Below are positions 1 through 11,096 of a stretch of 64,000 nucleotides of DNA, piece by piece. This stretch comes from Collybiopsis luxurians FD-317 M1 (Eukaryota > Basidiomycota > Agaricomycetes > Agaricales > Omphalotaceae): NCBI GenBank assembly GCA_000827265.1, contig KN834758.1, positions 372,001 through 436,000 of the forward strand. Reading direction: 5' to 3'. Position 1 is the first letter of the stretch, and each line of letters begins with the position of its first letter. Position numbers and translations under genes: made by a program. The notes under the pieces are model-generated. The model was not told where the DNA came from. It saw only the letters and a list, made by a program, of their open reading frames with translations, and searched no databases.

Positions 1-1044
1 AGAGATTGGCACAAGTGCATCAGATTCCATTTGCTTCTTAAGGCGGGTTCTGAGACTGTCGTCTTGGTGTTCCTGATCAAAGTGAATATCGAGAGTTGTA
101 TGCAAAGCAAGAAGCTCGACAAGACCGGGAGGGAACGTGTTTGGGTTTCCAGGGTTCAGCCACAGGACATTAAACTAAATGGACAAGAGGAGGATATCAA
201 GTAGCGCCTATCAGAGAAGGGATTGAAAAAAATCAGCAGGAACTGACCGGTATACCAGATTTTTCGTCAAGCGTTGCACAAGTTCGTTGCGCAGGACCTT
301 CAAGAGTTAAAAACAAGATTCAAATACAAAAATAGTAAGTACTCACCCAGCCGACCTTCAGCGCGACGCTCTTCATACTCCCGCCGGGAACGGTCGCGAA
401 AATCTTCCTTTGCAGATTCTTCCGCCATCTTGGCCATCTTGGCAACTCTTTCTACTGCAGAGGGCGAGATGACTCGTTTCCGTGATGAGCCTATACCTTC
501 CTTCCCTGCGAGCAAAAAAAAGAGGCGGTAAAATCGTAGACATGATCATCAAGGTAGTTGGACAAACCGATCCATTCATTGAGCGGTAAAGGTTCTGTAC
601 GATGAGCATTTCTTGTCCTGGTTGGCCGATCCTCCGGAGTTTCTGTGGAAGAGATTTCCGATTTGGAGACTTGGGGGCCACCGTCGGGTCGCCCGAGTGA
701 TTCTCCGGGTTTGAAACCCATCTTCATCATGATCGACAGTCCTTTGTTCCCGGAATCGCCTTTTTTCTGCTCTTCCTCCTTTGCTCTTTCAAAGAGACTC
801 TTGCTAAGCCCTTCTTCACGAGCTTCCAGCTCTCGCTCGCGGCGTGATTTAACTCTATTCTGCTCATTCTTCAAATTCGACCTCTTCGCGGCATCTTTAC
901 GCAGCTGGCTGTAGGTTTTCGAGGAAGATGACCCTGTTCCAAGATCGGCGAGAAACTAGAAGAAAAACGCTCAGATTATCCATTGCAATAGCAAAGAATA
1001 GAAATGTATACTTTGTCAGATAGATAGTCTTCTTCATCGGACAT
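1..1044 (-). CDS. GPATCH11: GPATCH11-like G-patch protein (3' end cut by window)
   Basis: The gene runs leftward from an ATG at 1044 and leaves the window before its stop. The conceptual protein opens MSDEEDYLSDK, an intron follows (about 956-1011), and then comes a basic helical stretch. The central G-patch is degenerate, centred on KMGFKPGESLGR. A second charged helix contains RREYEERRAEGRLG, and the C-terminal part contains NVLWLNPGNP and DIHFDQEHQDDSLRTRLKKQ. At least four short GT-AG introns restore a single frame. This domain order is that of the GPATCH11/CCDC75 family, nuclear proteins linked to pre-mRNA splicing and thought to act with a DEAH helicase through the G-patch. The family assignment is firm because several blocks match in order. 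The role in this fungus is inferred from the family. Confidence 0.88.
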
Positions 1045-1352
1045 ATTGAAAGATCGGAAACAGAGTTGAACTGACAGCCATTGAATTTCAGACAGTCATA
1101 AATCGTTACAAAAGCCAGTGTCATTAATTGATTGGGACTTAACAAAACACCAGCTAATTTAAAGTTTTACTTAAAATGAATCCACCACGAAAGGCTACTA
1201 AAGCATGAAGATAAAGTAGTAAGACGTGGTATCTGAAGCCATCCACAATCATTTCACTGTCATATAAAGGGTAGAACGTAACGGAAGCATAAACAGGGAA
1301 ATGAAAAGGTCGAAGATCAAGTGGGATATCGATTTAAGGACGATTGAATGAC

Positions 1353-2520
1353 CTAAGCGGTCCCAGCAGCGGGAGTAGCTTCAGTAGCATCAGCATCAGC
1401 AGGAGAGACTTCAGCAGCCTCTTCGTCATGAGGAGTGTTGACAGCAATTTTGACAGCAATGGGCCTACCGCCCACATCTTTGCCTTGGAGAGCCTCGATG
1501 GCTTTCTTCTGCTCGTCCTCATTACCTACATCGACGAAACCGTATCCCTTGCTGCGCCTAGGGTGACCCCAGCGCCTGCGGACGATACGGGCAGAGTTGA
1601 CAGCGATTCCAGCATCGGTAAAGAGAGCAGCGAGACCGGCGTCATCAATGTTGAAGCCAAGATTGGCAACAAACAAGACTGTCTTGGACTGTTCGCCCTC
1701 GGGGTCTTCACCGGCAGGACGAGCAGGACGGGGAGCACGGGGCTTGCGCTGACGAGGGGTTTTCTTAGCAGTAGAAACCTCGGTGGCCGCTTCTCCAGCG
1801 GCAGGAGTAGCGGACTCGGTGGTTTCATCCTCGGTATATTTGCCCTTGGGCTTGCGCTGAAAAAGAGTTGCAGTGACGGATAAAATAGAGGAAAGGAAAA
1901 TGTTACTCACAGATTTCTTGGCCTTCTTTTTCTTCTTGGGCTTGTCAGCGTCGCCGGCGGCAGGAGCGTCTTCAGCTTTGGCGACGTCGCCGTTAGCTTC
2001 AGCCTCAGTAACTTCCCCGGGAACAGCTTTGCTGCCTCGCCTGCCGGGTCTCCTCTTGGGCTTCCTCTCCTTCTTCTCCTTGTCCTTCTGGTCGGCGGGT
2101 TTGGCAAGTTCTACAATGACTTGTCGACCATCGAGTGTCTGCTTGTCGAGGGATTCGACGGCTTTTTGAGCAGCCTCTGCACTCGAGAGAGCGACGAACC
2201 CGTAACCCGCTGAGCGGGTGCCCCTTAGAATGACTTGGGCGGAGATGCTACAAAGTTGACACGAGATCAAAATAAAGCAGTGCAAAAAAGCCGATGCCAC
2301 GTACATGTCGCTCTGAACGGGGGCAAAGAAAGCCTTCAGCCCTTCATCCGTAGTAGTGTACGCAAGGTTGCCAGCGAAGACCTTTGAAGGGAGAAATGAG
2401 AATGAATGTTGTATGTATATAAAAGGGCAAAAAGATGAATACCTTGAATCCAGGCGCTTCTTCTTGCGTGACCGGAGACGCGCCGTTTTCGGTGACTTGG
2501 GCGGCGGGGGCTTCAGACAT
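1353..2520 (-). CDS. Two-RRM RNA-binding protein
   Basis: Four exons run from ATG 2520 to a TAG at 1353-1355, with introns near 2383-2443, 2250-2304 and 1857-1910. RRM1 carries RNP2 VFAGNLAY and RNP1 AGYGFVAL. RRM2, in the C-terminal half, carries LFVANLGF and KGYGFVDV. A long Lys/Arg and Ala/Glu/Pro-rich linker separates them, with KKKKKAKKS and KPKRRPGRRG as likely nuclear localisation signals. The tail is acidic and Ala-rich. Tandem RRMs with basic linkers are common in nuclear RNPs that act in mRNA processing or export. I cannot assign a specific orthologue. The first exon lies before RRM1 and starts MSEAPAAQVTENG. Confidence 0.88.
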
Positions 2521-3162
2521 GATGCTGGTAGTGGAACTGGTGAGTTTTGGTGGGATGAACTAAATGTGGATGAGCTCTTCTGAACCTGGTTTTTGCTGTG
2601 AAACTTGGAAAGGTTAAAAGAAGAGAAACCATCAGCGCAGTATTTTTAAAGCTCAAATTTGTTCTCTCACGGTCCAATGATCTACAGTACGCGACTAGAA
2701 TTTACTAAGTAATCTCTATGGTGATTTTAGAAAAAAAACAAAAAAAAACACCATTGAACGGCATACTAAAGTAACGTACAAGATGCATGTCCAAGTATTA
2801 GGGTAACTACACCTGCACCAGCTATCTACGTACAGCGCTCAAGATCAGGTTCATAAGGCACCCTTGTCACCAGATAAAATGCTTTGCGGCAACCTTGGCC
2901 AAATCCTTGGCCATAACTTGCAACTTGTACGGTGAGCTCTGACCGATCTTGGCGGGTGGCACATGGCGTTGCCAGGGAAAATGAATCAAATGGTCCGTGC
3001 GCCCTATATATATTTGACAAGTTGTTGACAAACTTAAGCCGCAACAAAAACCCCCTCTTCATCTCCTTTCACAACAACGACGAGGCTTTTCCTCATTTCT
3101 CTGAGGTTGTCCATTCTTTATCCCCACTCTCCCTTTACGAGTCTTTTTTTCCTTTGAATATC
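2521..3162. other. Divergent intergenic region between RRM gene and GH128 gene
   Basis: About 640 bp between two outward-facing start codons. It holds an A-rich tract near 2730-2752 and a TATA element close to the GH128 side (3005-3012). I see no coding sequence that I trust here. Confidence 0.6.
3005..3012 (+). promoter_or_regulatory. TATA box of the GH128 gene
   Basis: A TATATATA run lies about 150 bp upstream of the GH128 ATG at 3163. The stretch between is C/T-rich, as is usual for fungal transcription-start regions. Function is inferred from sequence and position only. Confidence 0.5.
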
Positions 3163-4545
3163 ATGGCCCACAAGCTACTCAATCTTCTCGCTTTGTCTTC
3201 CTTGGCTATCATGGCTTGCTCCTTTGGAGCTCAGCCAGTCAACGCTGTTTCCACCCAGCACCACGCCCGCGACCCTCTTCGTGGTCATGACGCACTTGCC
3301 AAGAGAAAGCGCTCAGCCAACGCTAAACGTTGCAAGCCCCGCTCCACTCCAACTGCTTCTTCCAGCGCTGACTCTACCCCAACCGAGTCTCCTTCCTCCA
3401 CCCCTACAGACTCTTCCTCGGGTTCTTCGGGTTATTCCTCAGACTCTTCTTCCTCCTCTTCTGCCGACTCGGGCTCCCCTTCTTCCAGCGGGTCTCCTTC
3501 CTCCTCTTCGTCGTCTGCTACCAGCTCCCCCACCAGCTCTAGCTCTGGCTCCAGCAGTGACGGTAGTGGCAAAGGCTGTCTCGCTTGGCCCAACGGTAAC
3601 ACTGACCTCCAGTATTACAAGACCGATAAGACCAGCACGTAAGTGTCGTTTTTTTTTCTTTGGTTCCTATTCCAACATTTCGTTCTAGTATCTATTCCTG
3701 GAGTGAAACTGGTCCTTCCAATGCTGCTCAAGTCGGCTTCCAATTTGTTCCTCAGCTCTGGGGCAACAAGAATGCTCAGGCCTTTGGAAATGTCGTTGTC
3801 GCTGGTTACGCAAATGTTGCCTTGTTCATCAACGAGTCAGTCCTTTATTCTCCTCCAAATACCCCTGAATACTCATTTCAGTTTCCAGACCCAACGAGTC
3901 TGGCCAAGCTAACATGTCCCCGCAAGATGCTGTTGGCCTCTGGAACCAATACATGGAACCCCTCAGGGCTCAGGGTTACAGACTTGGTTCTGCGGCAACT
4001 AGCTCCAACCCTAATGGAATGACTTGGATGAACGAGTTCTTCGCCGCTTGCAATGGTGGATGCCAGGTATTTATTTTTTTTGAGCTCAATGCTTCTTTTG
4101 TGGCTGACCATTTTTAGCCTGACTTTATGGCTGTCCACTGGTACGACATTACTGCTGATGGATTCAAGTCCTATGTCGAGTCGTGGCACACTACCTTCAA
4201 CCTCCCCATTTGGGTGACCGAGTTTGCGTACCAGGTAGGTTTATGGTGTGCCAGCTGAAAATTTTGCTTGACTGATTTCTTTAGGACTTCAATGGCAATG
4301 ACCAAGGCTCCTTGTCCCAAATCCAGAGCTTCATGGGTGATGTCACTTCGTGGATGGACCAACAAGATTATGTTGAGAAATACTGCTGGTTTGGTGAGAA
4401 ATTTCGCTTTGCTCTATCTTGAATGAATATCCTCATCCTTCAACTAGGTGCTATGCATGATTTGGTGAACGTCAACCCCCTCAACAGCTTGATGAACTCC
4501 GATGGTACCCCTACCGGCCTCGGATACCAGTTCATCAACTCCTAA
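3163..4545 (+). CDS. Secreted GH128 (Asl1-like) beta-1,3-glucanase
   Basis: Six exons: 3163-3638, 3689-3835, 3889-4066, 4118-4234, 4285-4393 and 4448-4545, all with GT-AG introns. The product starts with a hydrophobic signal peptide (LLNLLALSSLAIMACSFGA). It continues with a region rich in Lys-Arg pairs (AKRKRSANAKR), probable Kex2 processing sites, and a long Ser/Thr/Pro linker likely to be O-glycosylated. The catalytic domain begins near CLAWPNGN. It includes WSETGP, FINEPNESGQANM, AVHWYD, WVTEFAYQ and CWFG. In GH128 the Glu in the NEP motif is the acid/base and the Glu in TEF the nucleophile; both are present, so an active endo-beta-1,3-glucanase is expected. It probably acts on the fungal wall or on other beta-1,3-glucan. 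No carbohydrate-binding module is seen. Confidence 0.9.
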
Positions 4546-4971
4546 GCCCTTCACGTATTCTACCACTGTCTTACTACTACGCGGTGCATACGTGTCTGAT
4601 ACCCTCATCTTCTGGATCTTTCACTAATCTTTCCTTGCTTGCCCTTTCTTGCCTTGCAACGCCCTGGTCGTCTGTTGTGTTTTCCTCCCTGTTCTTACTT
4701 TGTTGGCGTCTCGATTTAGCAGCGCAATCTATTGATAGATTTTGATTACTTCTCTTAGTATTACATACTGTTCAGAGCTGGTGGGGCTGAGCATCCCTCG
4801 ACTCTATGCTATACAATGAGAGATTTTGAACTGTATCCGTATTTCCCCGAAACTGTCCGCGGGGGACTTGAGTGACGTCTGGACATTCCCATAGTGAAGA
4901 GATTATTCTCGGTCTCTCACCATTGGCTACATAGTCTCGATCGTCCACGTTCGAAGAAACTCGTCCAGAAG
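4546..4971. other. Intergenic: GH128 3' UTR and promoter of next gene
   Basis: The first half is T/C-rich and contains AT-rich runs suitable for 3' end formation. An ATG at 4894 is in frame with the downstream gene, but the ATG at 4972 has better context and fits the protein N-terminus better. No other gene is seen. Confidence 0.5.
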
Positions 4972-6267
4972 ATGGTGAAGCATCTTCCAGCCCCGATCAA
5001 GCAACTATTAACTCTTCGAAACCCTCATCCTCTTCCGAGTCCTCCGCTTGCCAGAGTCCATCAAATCCTTTCGAAAACGCATGCAGATGCCAAATCCAAA
5101 AAGGCTGAAACGGGCTGGCTAGTTTTAGCTGTGAGTTCCGGTATCTCTTGCTCTATTTCCATCACATTATAACCAAAAGGAACCAGGCTTGTACCTTGCT
5201 GACCGTAAACCGTCCACCCTGTTTCGCTCATCTTTATCGATATGTGACGCGTCCAGACTTTAATGCGAGCTCTCGGACCTTGAGCTTGGAAGAAGCCGTC
5301 AACCGAGCTGCTATTATTCGTGAGGCTGCTTTGAAGAGTACCATCTTCGTTGGAGTGCCTCGGGTGAAGTTTCTTCCTACTCGGAGAAAAAGTCTTTTAA
5401 TGATGCTTGCAGGTCATTCTTTCTCTTACGGCTTTGCACGAGACCTTGGATGAGGACGTCAAGGCATCATTGAGAAATGTATCGACGCAGAGGTGTGTCT
5501 TGTCTCCTTGAATGGCTCCCGTCTTTAGGCCGGATAACCGTACCTGATATTGCACTTCTTTTTTCACTTCTTCCCGATGAGAATTATCTGAAATCTTGCT
5601 TTCCCCAGAGTTGCCACTTCCGAGAACATCGAAGCGACTGTTATGCGGGGCAGAGCTCTTTGGGACTCTATCTACACGCCTCATGCAGATAAACTCCATA
5701 ACAAACTTGGGGCGTATCATCCAGATTTTATCAGTGAGCGTTTTCTCTACACGTTCCCGTGTTCTGAATCAATATTGCCCTGTTCGGTGTAAACCTTGTC
5801 ATATGTCGCCAGAACTTGGGAGTGCTTTCACTTATCTGATACTCCCGCTTGGCTGTTGAAAAACGTGTCGTTAAAGTTTTTCTGATTTGGTTCTGACGAA
5901 TCATCATTACTTTTTGCCAATTGCAGCTTTTATCATCCAAGCTTATGGTACGATTCTCTCGCCATTACCTGGAGTAGCCAAAGCCTTCGCGGATGCGAGT
6001 GGTAGAGATGATCCTGATCAAGGGAATCTTAGTCGGGCACAAGGGTCCATTGTCGGAATAGCGTGCTTGCGCGCGGAGGAGCGGGTGGTTCCTCAACTTA
6101 CAAGCCATGTTTTTGGTCTACTCAAGGCGCGATACGTGGAGAATCAAAGTGAAGAGGACAAGTGGCTCTCAGGTGATGACGGTACGGAATGGGTCATTCG
6201 TACCGTAGATGAGATTCTGGATGGTGTAAGGGGATATGATGAAGAAGAACACAAGGCGAAACTATGA
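4972..6267 (+). CDS. AhpD-like conserved mitochondrial-type protein
   Basis: At least five exons join GTGAGT-type introns to give a protein starting MVKHLPAPIKQLL and ending DEEEHKAKL. Diagnostic blocks are LEEAVNRAAIIREAALKS, IFVGVPRVILSLTALHE, LGAYHPDFIAFIIQAYG and SIVGIACLRAEERVV. The order matches the fungal AhpD-like family described as conserved mitochondrial protein-related, which shares the all-helical carboxymuconolactone decarboxylase/AhpD fold. The CxxC redox pair of bacterial AhpD is not visible; the corresponding helix has a single Cys. Peroxidase activity therefore cannot be assumed. The ATG at 4972 (context AGAAGATGG) is chosen over the in-frame one at 4894. Function is unknown. 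Confidence 0.75.
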
Positions 6268-6582
6268 CGAGCAACTGCCAGAAACTATGTATAGTCGTAT
6301 GATCATTAGAGATTGTACCTTAGGTAGATTGCATTTCTATGCAATGAGTTTTCTCAGCGGCACTCGGGAAAAAGAAAAAAATATGAAATTCGACCATGGT
6401 GTCCTTGAGAGCCGACTCCCAACGGTGCCCTGCGGTTTTATCGATGAGATGGATAAACTGTCGCGCCATGCTCGCTTTTCCTCGCAGAGTGAACGCAAAT
6501 GTATTGAATGGATATTGTACAGATTAATGCAAAGGTGAAAAATGTTATGGCTACAATACGTGATACAGAAATAAAAGAATCA
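6268..6582. other. Convergent 3' ends, no gene seen
   Basis: About 315 bp between the stop codons of two convergent genes. It is A/T-rich around 6365-6395 and 6540-6590, consistent with overlapping 3' UTRs. Open stretches here are short and have no recognisable content. Confidence 0.5.
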
Positions 6583-7406
6583 TTAGAGGTTAAACAACTG
6601 GCAGAATCGGTAAAGCATCGCGGTGACTGTCACCATGTCCATGATCGGTGGATGCATCTGTGAGCGCGGTAAGGATGGGGAAAATGCTCTTCCAAGTATG
6701 CTCTTACCACAGTACCAGAACCGGCTGAACGGATAAAGTGTAACTCCCCATAAACGTCACCTATTTGGTAGCGCGTCTGCCGCGTTGGTCGATAGAAGGC
6801 TAGGACATTGCCGTTCGCGTCTTGAAGCTAAATGCAAAACTCTGTTGATCTAGAGTTGCCTTAAGATGTCTGATAGTGACGTACCATTACTTCCCCATTG
6901 GTTCCAGGCCGCCAGCGATATGTTAGCCCATCAGGGCCATTGAATATCCGCGAACCCTACGAGAGAAGTATAAGGCACTACAGAAATCAGAGTTTGGAAC
7001 ATAATTGGCTCACGTAGATGTGGGGATCTGGTCTAACCAGATCAGACATTGGTAGAGTGTTCTATACACGAGCCAACATTAGCCAAAAAAGATCCCGACG
7101 GAGCAAGCCAGAGAACAAACTTTTCCGATGACGACGCGCCCTAAGCCTCCATTCGAAGCCCATTCAAGTTTCGCGACACGGTCTTCCTTGTTTGCGCGTA
7201 TGGCGCGGTATAATGTAGTGACACTAGTACCGTTCGCCGACACAGTAGTCTGAAAGTTTTACAGCGATGTCAATGACGCGACGACGAGAAGCAATCATGG
7301 GAAAACCAACCTGAAAGCGATAAAGGACGCCCCAAGAATTGAAAAGCTGGCTTTCGCGAGGGTCCTGGTTAGTCCAAGACATGATATCATCGGGTGAAGC
7401 GGCCAT
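6583..7406 (-). CDS. DUF6593 domain protein
   Basis: The start at 7406 gives MAASPDDIMSWTNQDPRES, and the TAA lies at 6583-6585. Several short introns separate exons encoding SWGVLYRFQ, TTLYRAIRANKEDRVAKLEW, GGLGRVVIGKNTL, RIFNGPDGLTYRWRPG, DANGNVLAFYRP and a hydrophobic C-terminus. This pattern is typical of DUF6593, a domain expanded in agaricomycetes with no known biochemical function: a Tyr-Arg strand, a W-to-G turn, the FxGxDGxxYRWR core, then an AxYRP strand. It is convergent with the AhpD-like gene. Exact exon joins are approximate. Confidence 0.78.
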
Positions 7407-8436
7407 TGCGAAGAAGGAGGAGGAGGATAGGCTGTTTAAGGGCGAGAGAACTGAGGATTCATCTTTGCGCCTTTGCTAGATTTTATATGCCAGGGTTAAT
7501 TGGTAAAATGCCCAACTTGTATATCTTCAGCTGATGAGATCGAAACGTGGGCACAAGCGCGAACAAGATAATGATGAATCCTTTACAGTATTCGCAACGT
7601 GTTTTCGAAGAAGTGAGGGACTCACGTTGGACTTGGTCAGTGGAGCAGAATGGAAATACAGTCGAGGCCGTTTCGATCGACACGCGTTCTAGGTAAGCGT
7701 TGCAATTCTCCGGAAGACATAACATACACACGACAGATGCTCGGCATGGCCCGAATGTTCGCCTTTACGGCCAGTTGCATTGGTCCATGTACGTTTACAT
7801 GCCTGATATTTTCCAAGAAGTGAAGGGGCCGCAATATTCCACCACGCGCGGAAATTGAGAGATTCAAGAGATGTTACCGAGTTATTTGATGGGGAAGCAT
7901 CTTTTTTTTTGGCAATTCTGGAACGTTTTGGTGGATTCGAATGTCAGGCAACATGTATCCTGTATCCGGGGTTTGGGACACGCTGCTTACAGCGTGTCGA
8001 CTTCTGAATCCGGTGTAACTGGTCTCAAGATAAGGTAGATTCTCGATGAAGGCCAGAGCCATTTTCAGCGAAAAAAAATGGGATCAAGCGCCGACAAGAT
8101 CTCTGTTTCCGAAAAGGTAACAGTAGCGATTTTGGAAAAGCTTGTTCCCGAAGCACAGTCTACATACAGAACATCAATGCAAATGGCCACAAAGGTCTTC
8201 AAGATCGAAATCAATCGAAGTTTAATCTAACACCTATAGACTAAACTTGGAAGAGACTGACGAGATATCAGGTAGGCTTCCTATGTAATTGGTATGATGC
8301 GTTTGGCTCCGATGTAAAATCCTACGACCCGAAAGCCGTGTCAGTTCATAGAGATATTTTCGAATGCGGGTCAGCCTGATGAGATAGAGGTAGATATTAA
8401 GTCTGAAAGGTGTGGAAGAGTGAATGCCCTTACCTA
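7407..8436. other. One-kilobase gap with weak coding-like traces on the minus strand
   Basis: Upstream of the DUF6593 gene and downstream of uL11m. Minus-strand open stretches at 8062-7874 and 7867-7637 run almost back to back, interrupted by one stop; they are listed separately as a possible relic. A 50-codon plus-strand open frame at 8071-8223 is too short and featureless to call. Confidence 0.4.
7637..8062 (-). pseudogene. Possible relic of an unrecognised gene
   Basis: Two adjacent minus-strand reading segments, 62 and 76 codons, are separated by a stop near 7870. The first begins MALAFIENLPYLET and contains GYMLPDIRIHQ; the second contains ILRPLHFLENIRHVNVHG and RTRVDRNGLD. The order faintly recalls the C-terminal thioredoxin-like part of fungal FAD-dependent phenol-type monooxygenases, but I cannot show it. 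No N-terminal FAD domain is present nearby. Chance open frames are equally possible. Confidence 0.2.
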
Positions 8437-8935
8437 TCATGGTACTACTTGGATTCCTAACGATCTCGCACTTCCGACAATCATTCTAGCGATGGATTCC
8501 AGAGATAGATGGCTCATATGGTCATCTGTCGCTTTAATTTTGGCTATCTCGTACACATGCTTTAGGCTAATGGTAGCGAGTATTTCATGTCCAGGCTTTG
8601 CGGTCCCTTTTTCGATGCCGGTCACTTGTTTGAGCAAGTAAGATGTAGGAGGCGTTTTGGTAACGAAAGAAAATGTACGGTCTGGCCGGACAGTTATTAG
8701 AGTAGGAATGGGAACACCAGGTTCGATATGAGCTGTCCTTGCGTTGAATTCTTTGCAAAAATCCATGGATTTAACACCTCGAGCACCGAGGGCTGGACCT
8801 ACGGGCGGTGTGGGAGCTGCCTTGCCTGCAGCGACAAGAATTCGCTTCGAAGAGACTCAGAAGAGTAACGAAAAATGAAGAGTAGTTACATACCACGACT
8901 TGGTCCTTGGCTCTGGCAGCAGCAGCTTTAGACAT
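8437..8935 (-). CDS. MRPL19: Mitochondrial 54S ribosomal protein uL11m
   Basis: Two exons: [14 protein letters not shown], an intron with GTATGT donor, then [20 protein letters not shown] and [15 protein letters not shown], ending SLGIQVVP with TGA at 8437-8439. The [10 protein letters not shown] and MDFCKEFN blocks are hallmarks of the L11 N-terminal domain, and the C-terminal domain follows ([27 protein letters not shown]). L11 forms the GTPase-associated centre of the large subunit. The mitochondrial rather than cytosolic form is inferred from the bacterial-type N-terminal block and from the length, near 150 residues. Upstream in-frame ATG codons exist to 9001, but MSKAA matches the family start. 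It is head-to-head with the M28 peptidase gene, with 124 bp between starts. Confidence 0.93.
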
Positions 8936-9059
8936 TCGAGCAGGATGAAAGTTGAGGTAAAGAAATTTACGGAACGAAACACGTGGTTGTGAGCGTTTCA
9001 AGACGCGAAACAGACGCCGTTAGTACGCAACACGTTACTTAACTTGGACTTCAACGACC

Positions 9060-11096
9060 ATGAAGCCTTATATTTTGCTGTCTCTCGCTTCCTTAGTTCT
9101 TGCCAGTTCACTTGAAGGCTTCGACCAAACTCCTCTTTCTCAAGTTTCCGTTCCGGACGGCTTTCATCTCGATTTGAATGAGCTGAGACTCATTCAGCTC
9201 GACTCTCAGAAAGCTCCTGAATGGGTAACGGAAAGCCGCAAGGTAGGGTTCCGTTTTGTTCCTTGGACTTTTCTGACACTTCTAAATAGATTGAACTCAA
9301 AGCGCTAGGCTTCAAGTTCTTCGATATGTAAAGGCCTTTGCTGTCGTGTGTCTAAGCTGCCCGTTCACATTAGCTACTAGTACGGATAATCAAGATCTTG
9401 GTATCACTGTCCAGTCCCCAACACGGGTCAAATGTTCGTCCGCTCTATTCTATTTAATGGCTTCGAGACTCTCACCACTTAACTTTAACCCTTCTATAGC
9501 GTCTTTCCCATCCCCCAACGCCACAGAGAAGGTTCCCAGTAGTTTCCTCCCATGTCATGTCATTCAGTATTCGATTCAACTTTTTTTCCTAATAGGTGAA
9601 ACCCATATTGAAGAAATTGTCTACAGAAGGCCCGAAGCAGAACCTGCAAGAATTTACACACTTTCGTACTCGTTGTATGTTTCATGTCTTTGTTTTTTTG
9701 GTATCCAGTAACTTGATTTGTGTTGTTTAGATTACCGAAGCGACGTCGGTTTATCTGTAGCTAATTATCCGCAATTCTGCCTCACTATGTTTTCTCCTTT
9801 AGACGGGGAGAGATAGCCAGCAATGGCTCCTCTCGAGGATAGAATTGGTACTGTCAATCAGACAATATGGCACAGTTGCTCATCTTTATTATAGATCACC
9901 AATGAAACGGCTTCGGCATCGCTGCAGAAATTCATCACATTCCGGGAATTCAAGCACTCATGGGGCCAGAACAGCATCGTCAGTACCATTTGTACCATTT
10001 ACGAAATATTGTTACACCCCCAAACAGATTGTTCGGATTGAGGGATCTTCTACCACTGATGATGGCGTAGTAGTCATTGGTGCTCATCAGGATAGGTAAT
10101 ACTTATCTGTTCTAGACGGTCAAATTTAACATAATTCCTCCCCTAGTATTAACATGTGGCCTTTCCTTCCCGCTCCTGGCATGACTATTTACCTTTTACT
10201 CGCTTGCATCTAATGACCAACTTTTGAATCACTCCTAGGTGCTGATGGTGAGCACAAGATCTAATTAACAGTTCATGCATTAACCGATTGACTTAGATGA
10301 TGGTTCTGGCTCGGTCACCATTCTCGAGGCCTACAGAGCGCTTTTGGCCGCCGATTTCAAGCCCGTTCGCACAGTTGAATTCCATTGGTATTCTGCAGAG
10401 GTTGGTTTTACGTTTCGCCGGAATGAAGCGTTAATTTTAAACTTTATGTGTTCTACAGGAAGGTGGTCTTCTTGGTTCTCAAGCTGTAGCCCAAGACTAC
10501 GCTTCTAAATCTATCAACGTCATTGCCATGTCTCAATTCGATATGACTGCATGGGTCAAGCGAGGCACTAGAGAGGAGGCTGGTGGGTTCTCCGCTGAAG
10601 TGACGTTCGTTTCAGTTTTTTTGAACGATCAACGTTAGGTATAATCATGGACTACGTTGACCAAGATTTGACCAAGTTCAACATGGAGCTGGTCAATCTG
10701 TACCTGGACATTCCATTCGTTCAGACGCAATGCGGATACGCTTGCAGCGACCAGTAAGACAATTTTTTACATTTACCGAGAGCCATACTCACGTTCTCCT
10801 AGTGCGTCATGGAGAAAGGCTGGATATCCAAGTACATTCACCATAGGTACGCACTCATAACAATTCTTATACTTGTTTATTTATGAGGGTGGCTCGTCGT
10901 ATTGTAGAGAGCGCATTCGAAAACTCTAACCACAACATTCATTCAGCCAACGAGTAAGATTTTGTAGGTCTTTTCGAGCGACATCTGACCGTCTATTTTC
11001 AGTCGAATCGATATCTCTGATGAGTTTAGCTTTGACCATATGCTGGAATTTTCCAAGCTTGCGGTCGCGTTTGCCGTTGAACTCGGTTCTGCTTAG
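9060..11096 (+). CDS. Secreted M28 zinc aminopeptidase (LAP1-like)
   Basis: A gene of about twelve small exons. It starts with a signal peptide ([20 protein letters not shown]) and a propeptide-like region ([19 protein letters not shown]). The M28 catalytic domain shows its metal ligands in order: [11 protein letters not shown] (His), PGADDDGSG (bridging Asp), WYSAEEGGLLGS (general-base Glu and zinc-binding Glu), SQFDMTAW (Asp) and NIHSANDRID (His). It ends [10 protein letters not shown] with TAG at 11094-11096. All residues for a dinuclear zinc site are present, so the product should release N-terminal residues from extracellular peptides. The exon between 9350 and 9900 (FRTRYYRSDVG-like block) is split by several introns, and its joins are uncertain. 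Confidence 0.9.

Noticed and set aside
8071..8223. 50-codon plus-strand frame starting MGSSADKISVSEK
   Set aside because: Short and featureless; could be chance.
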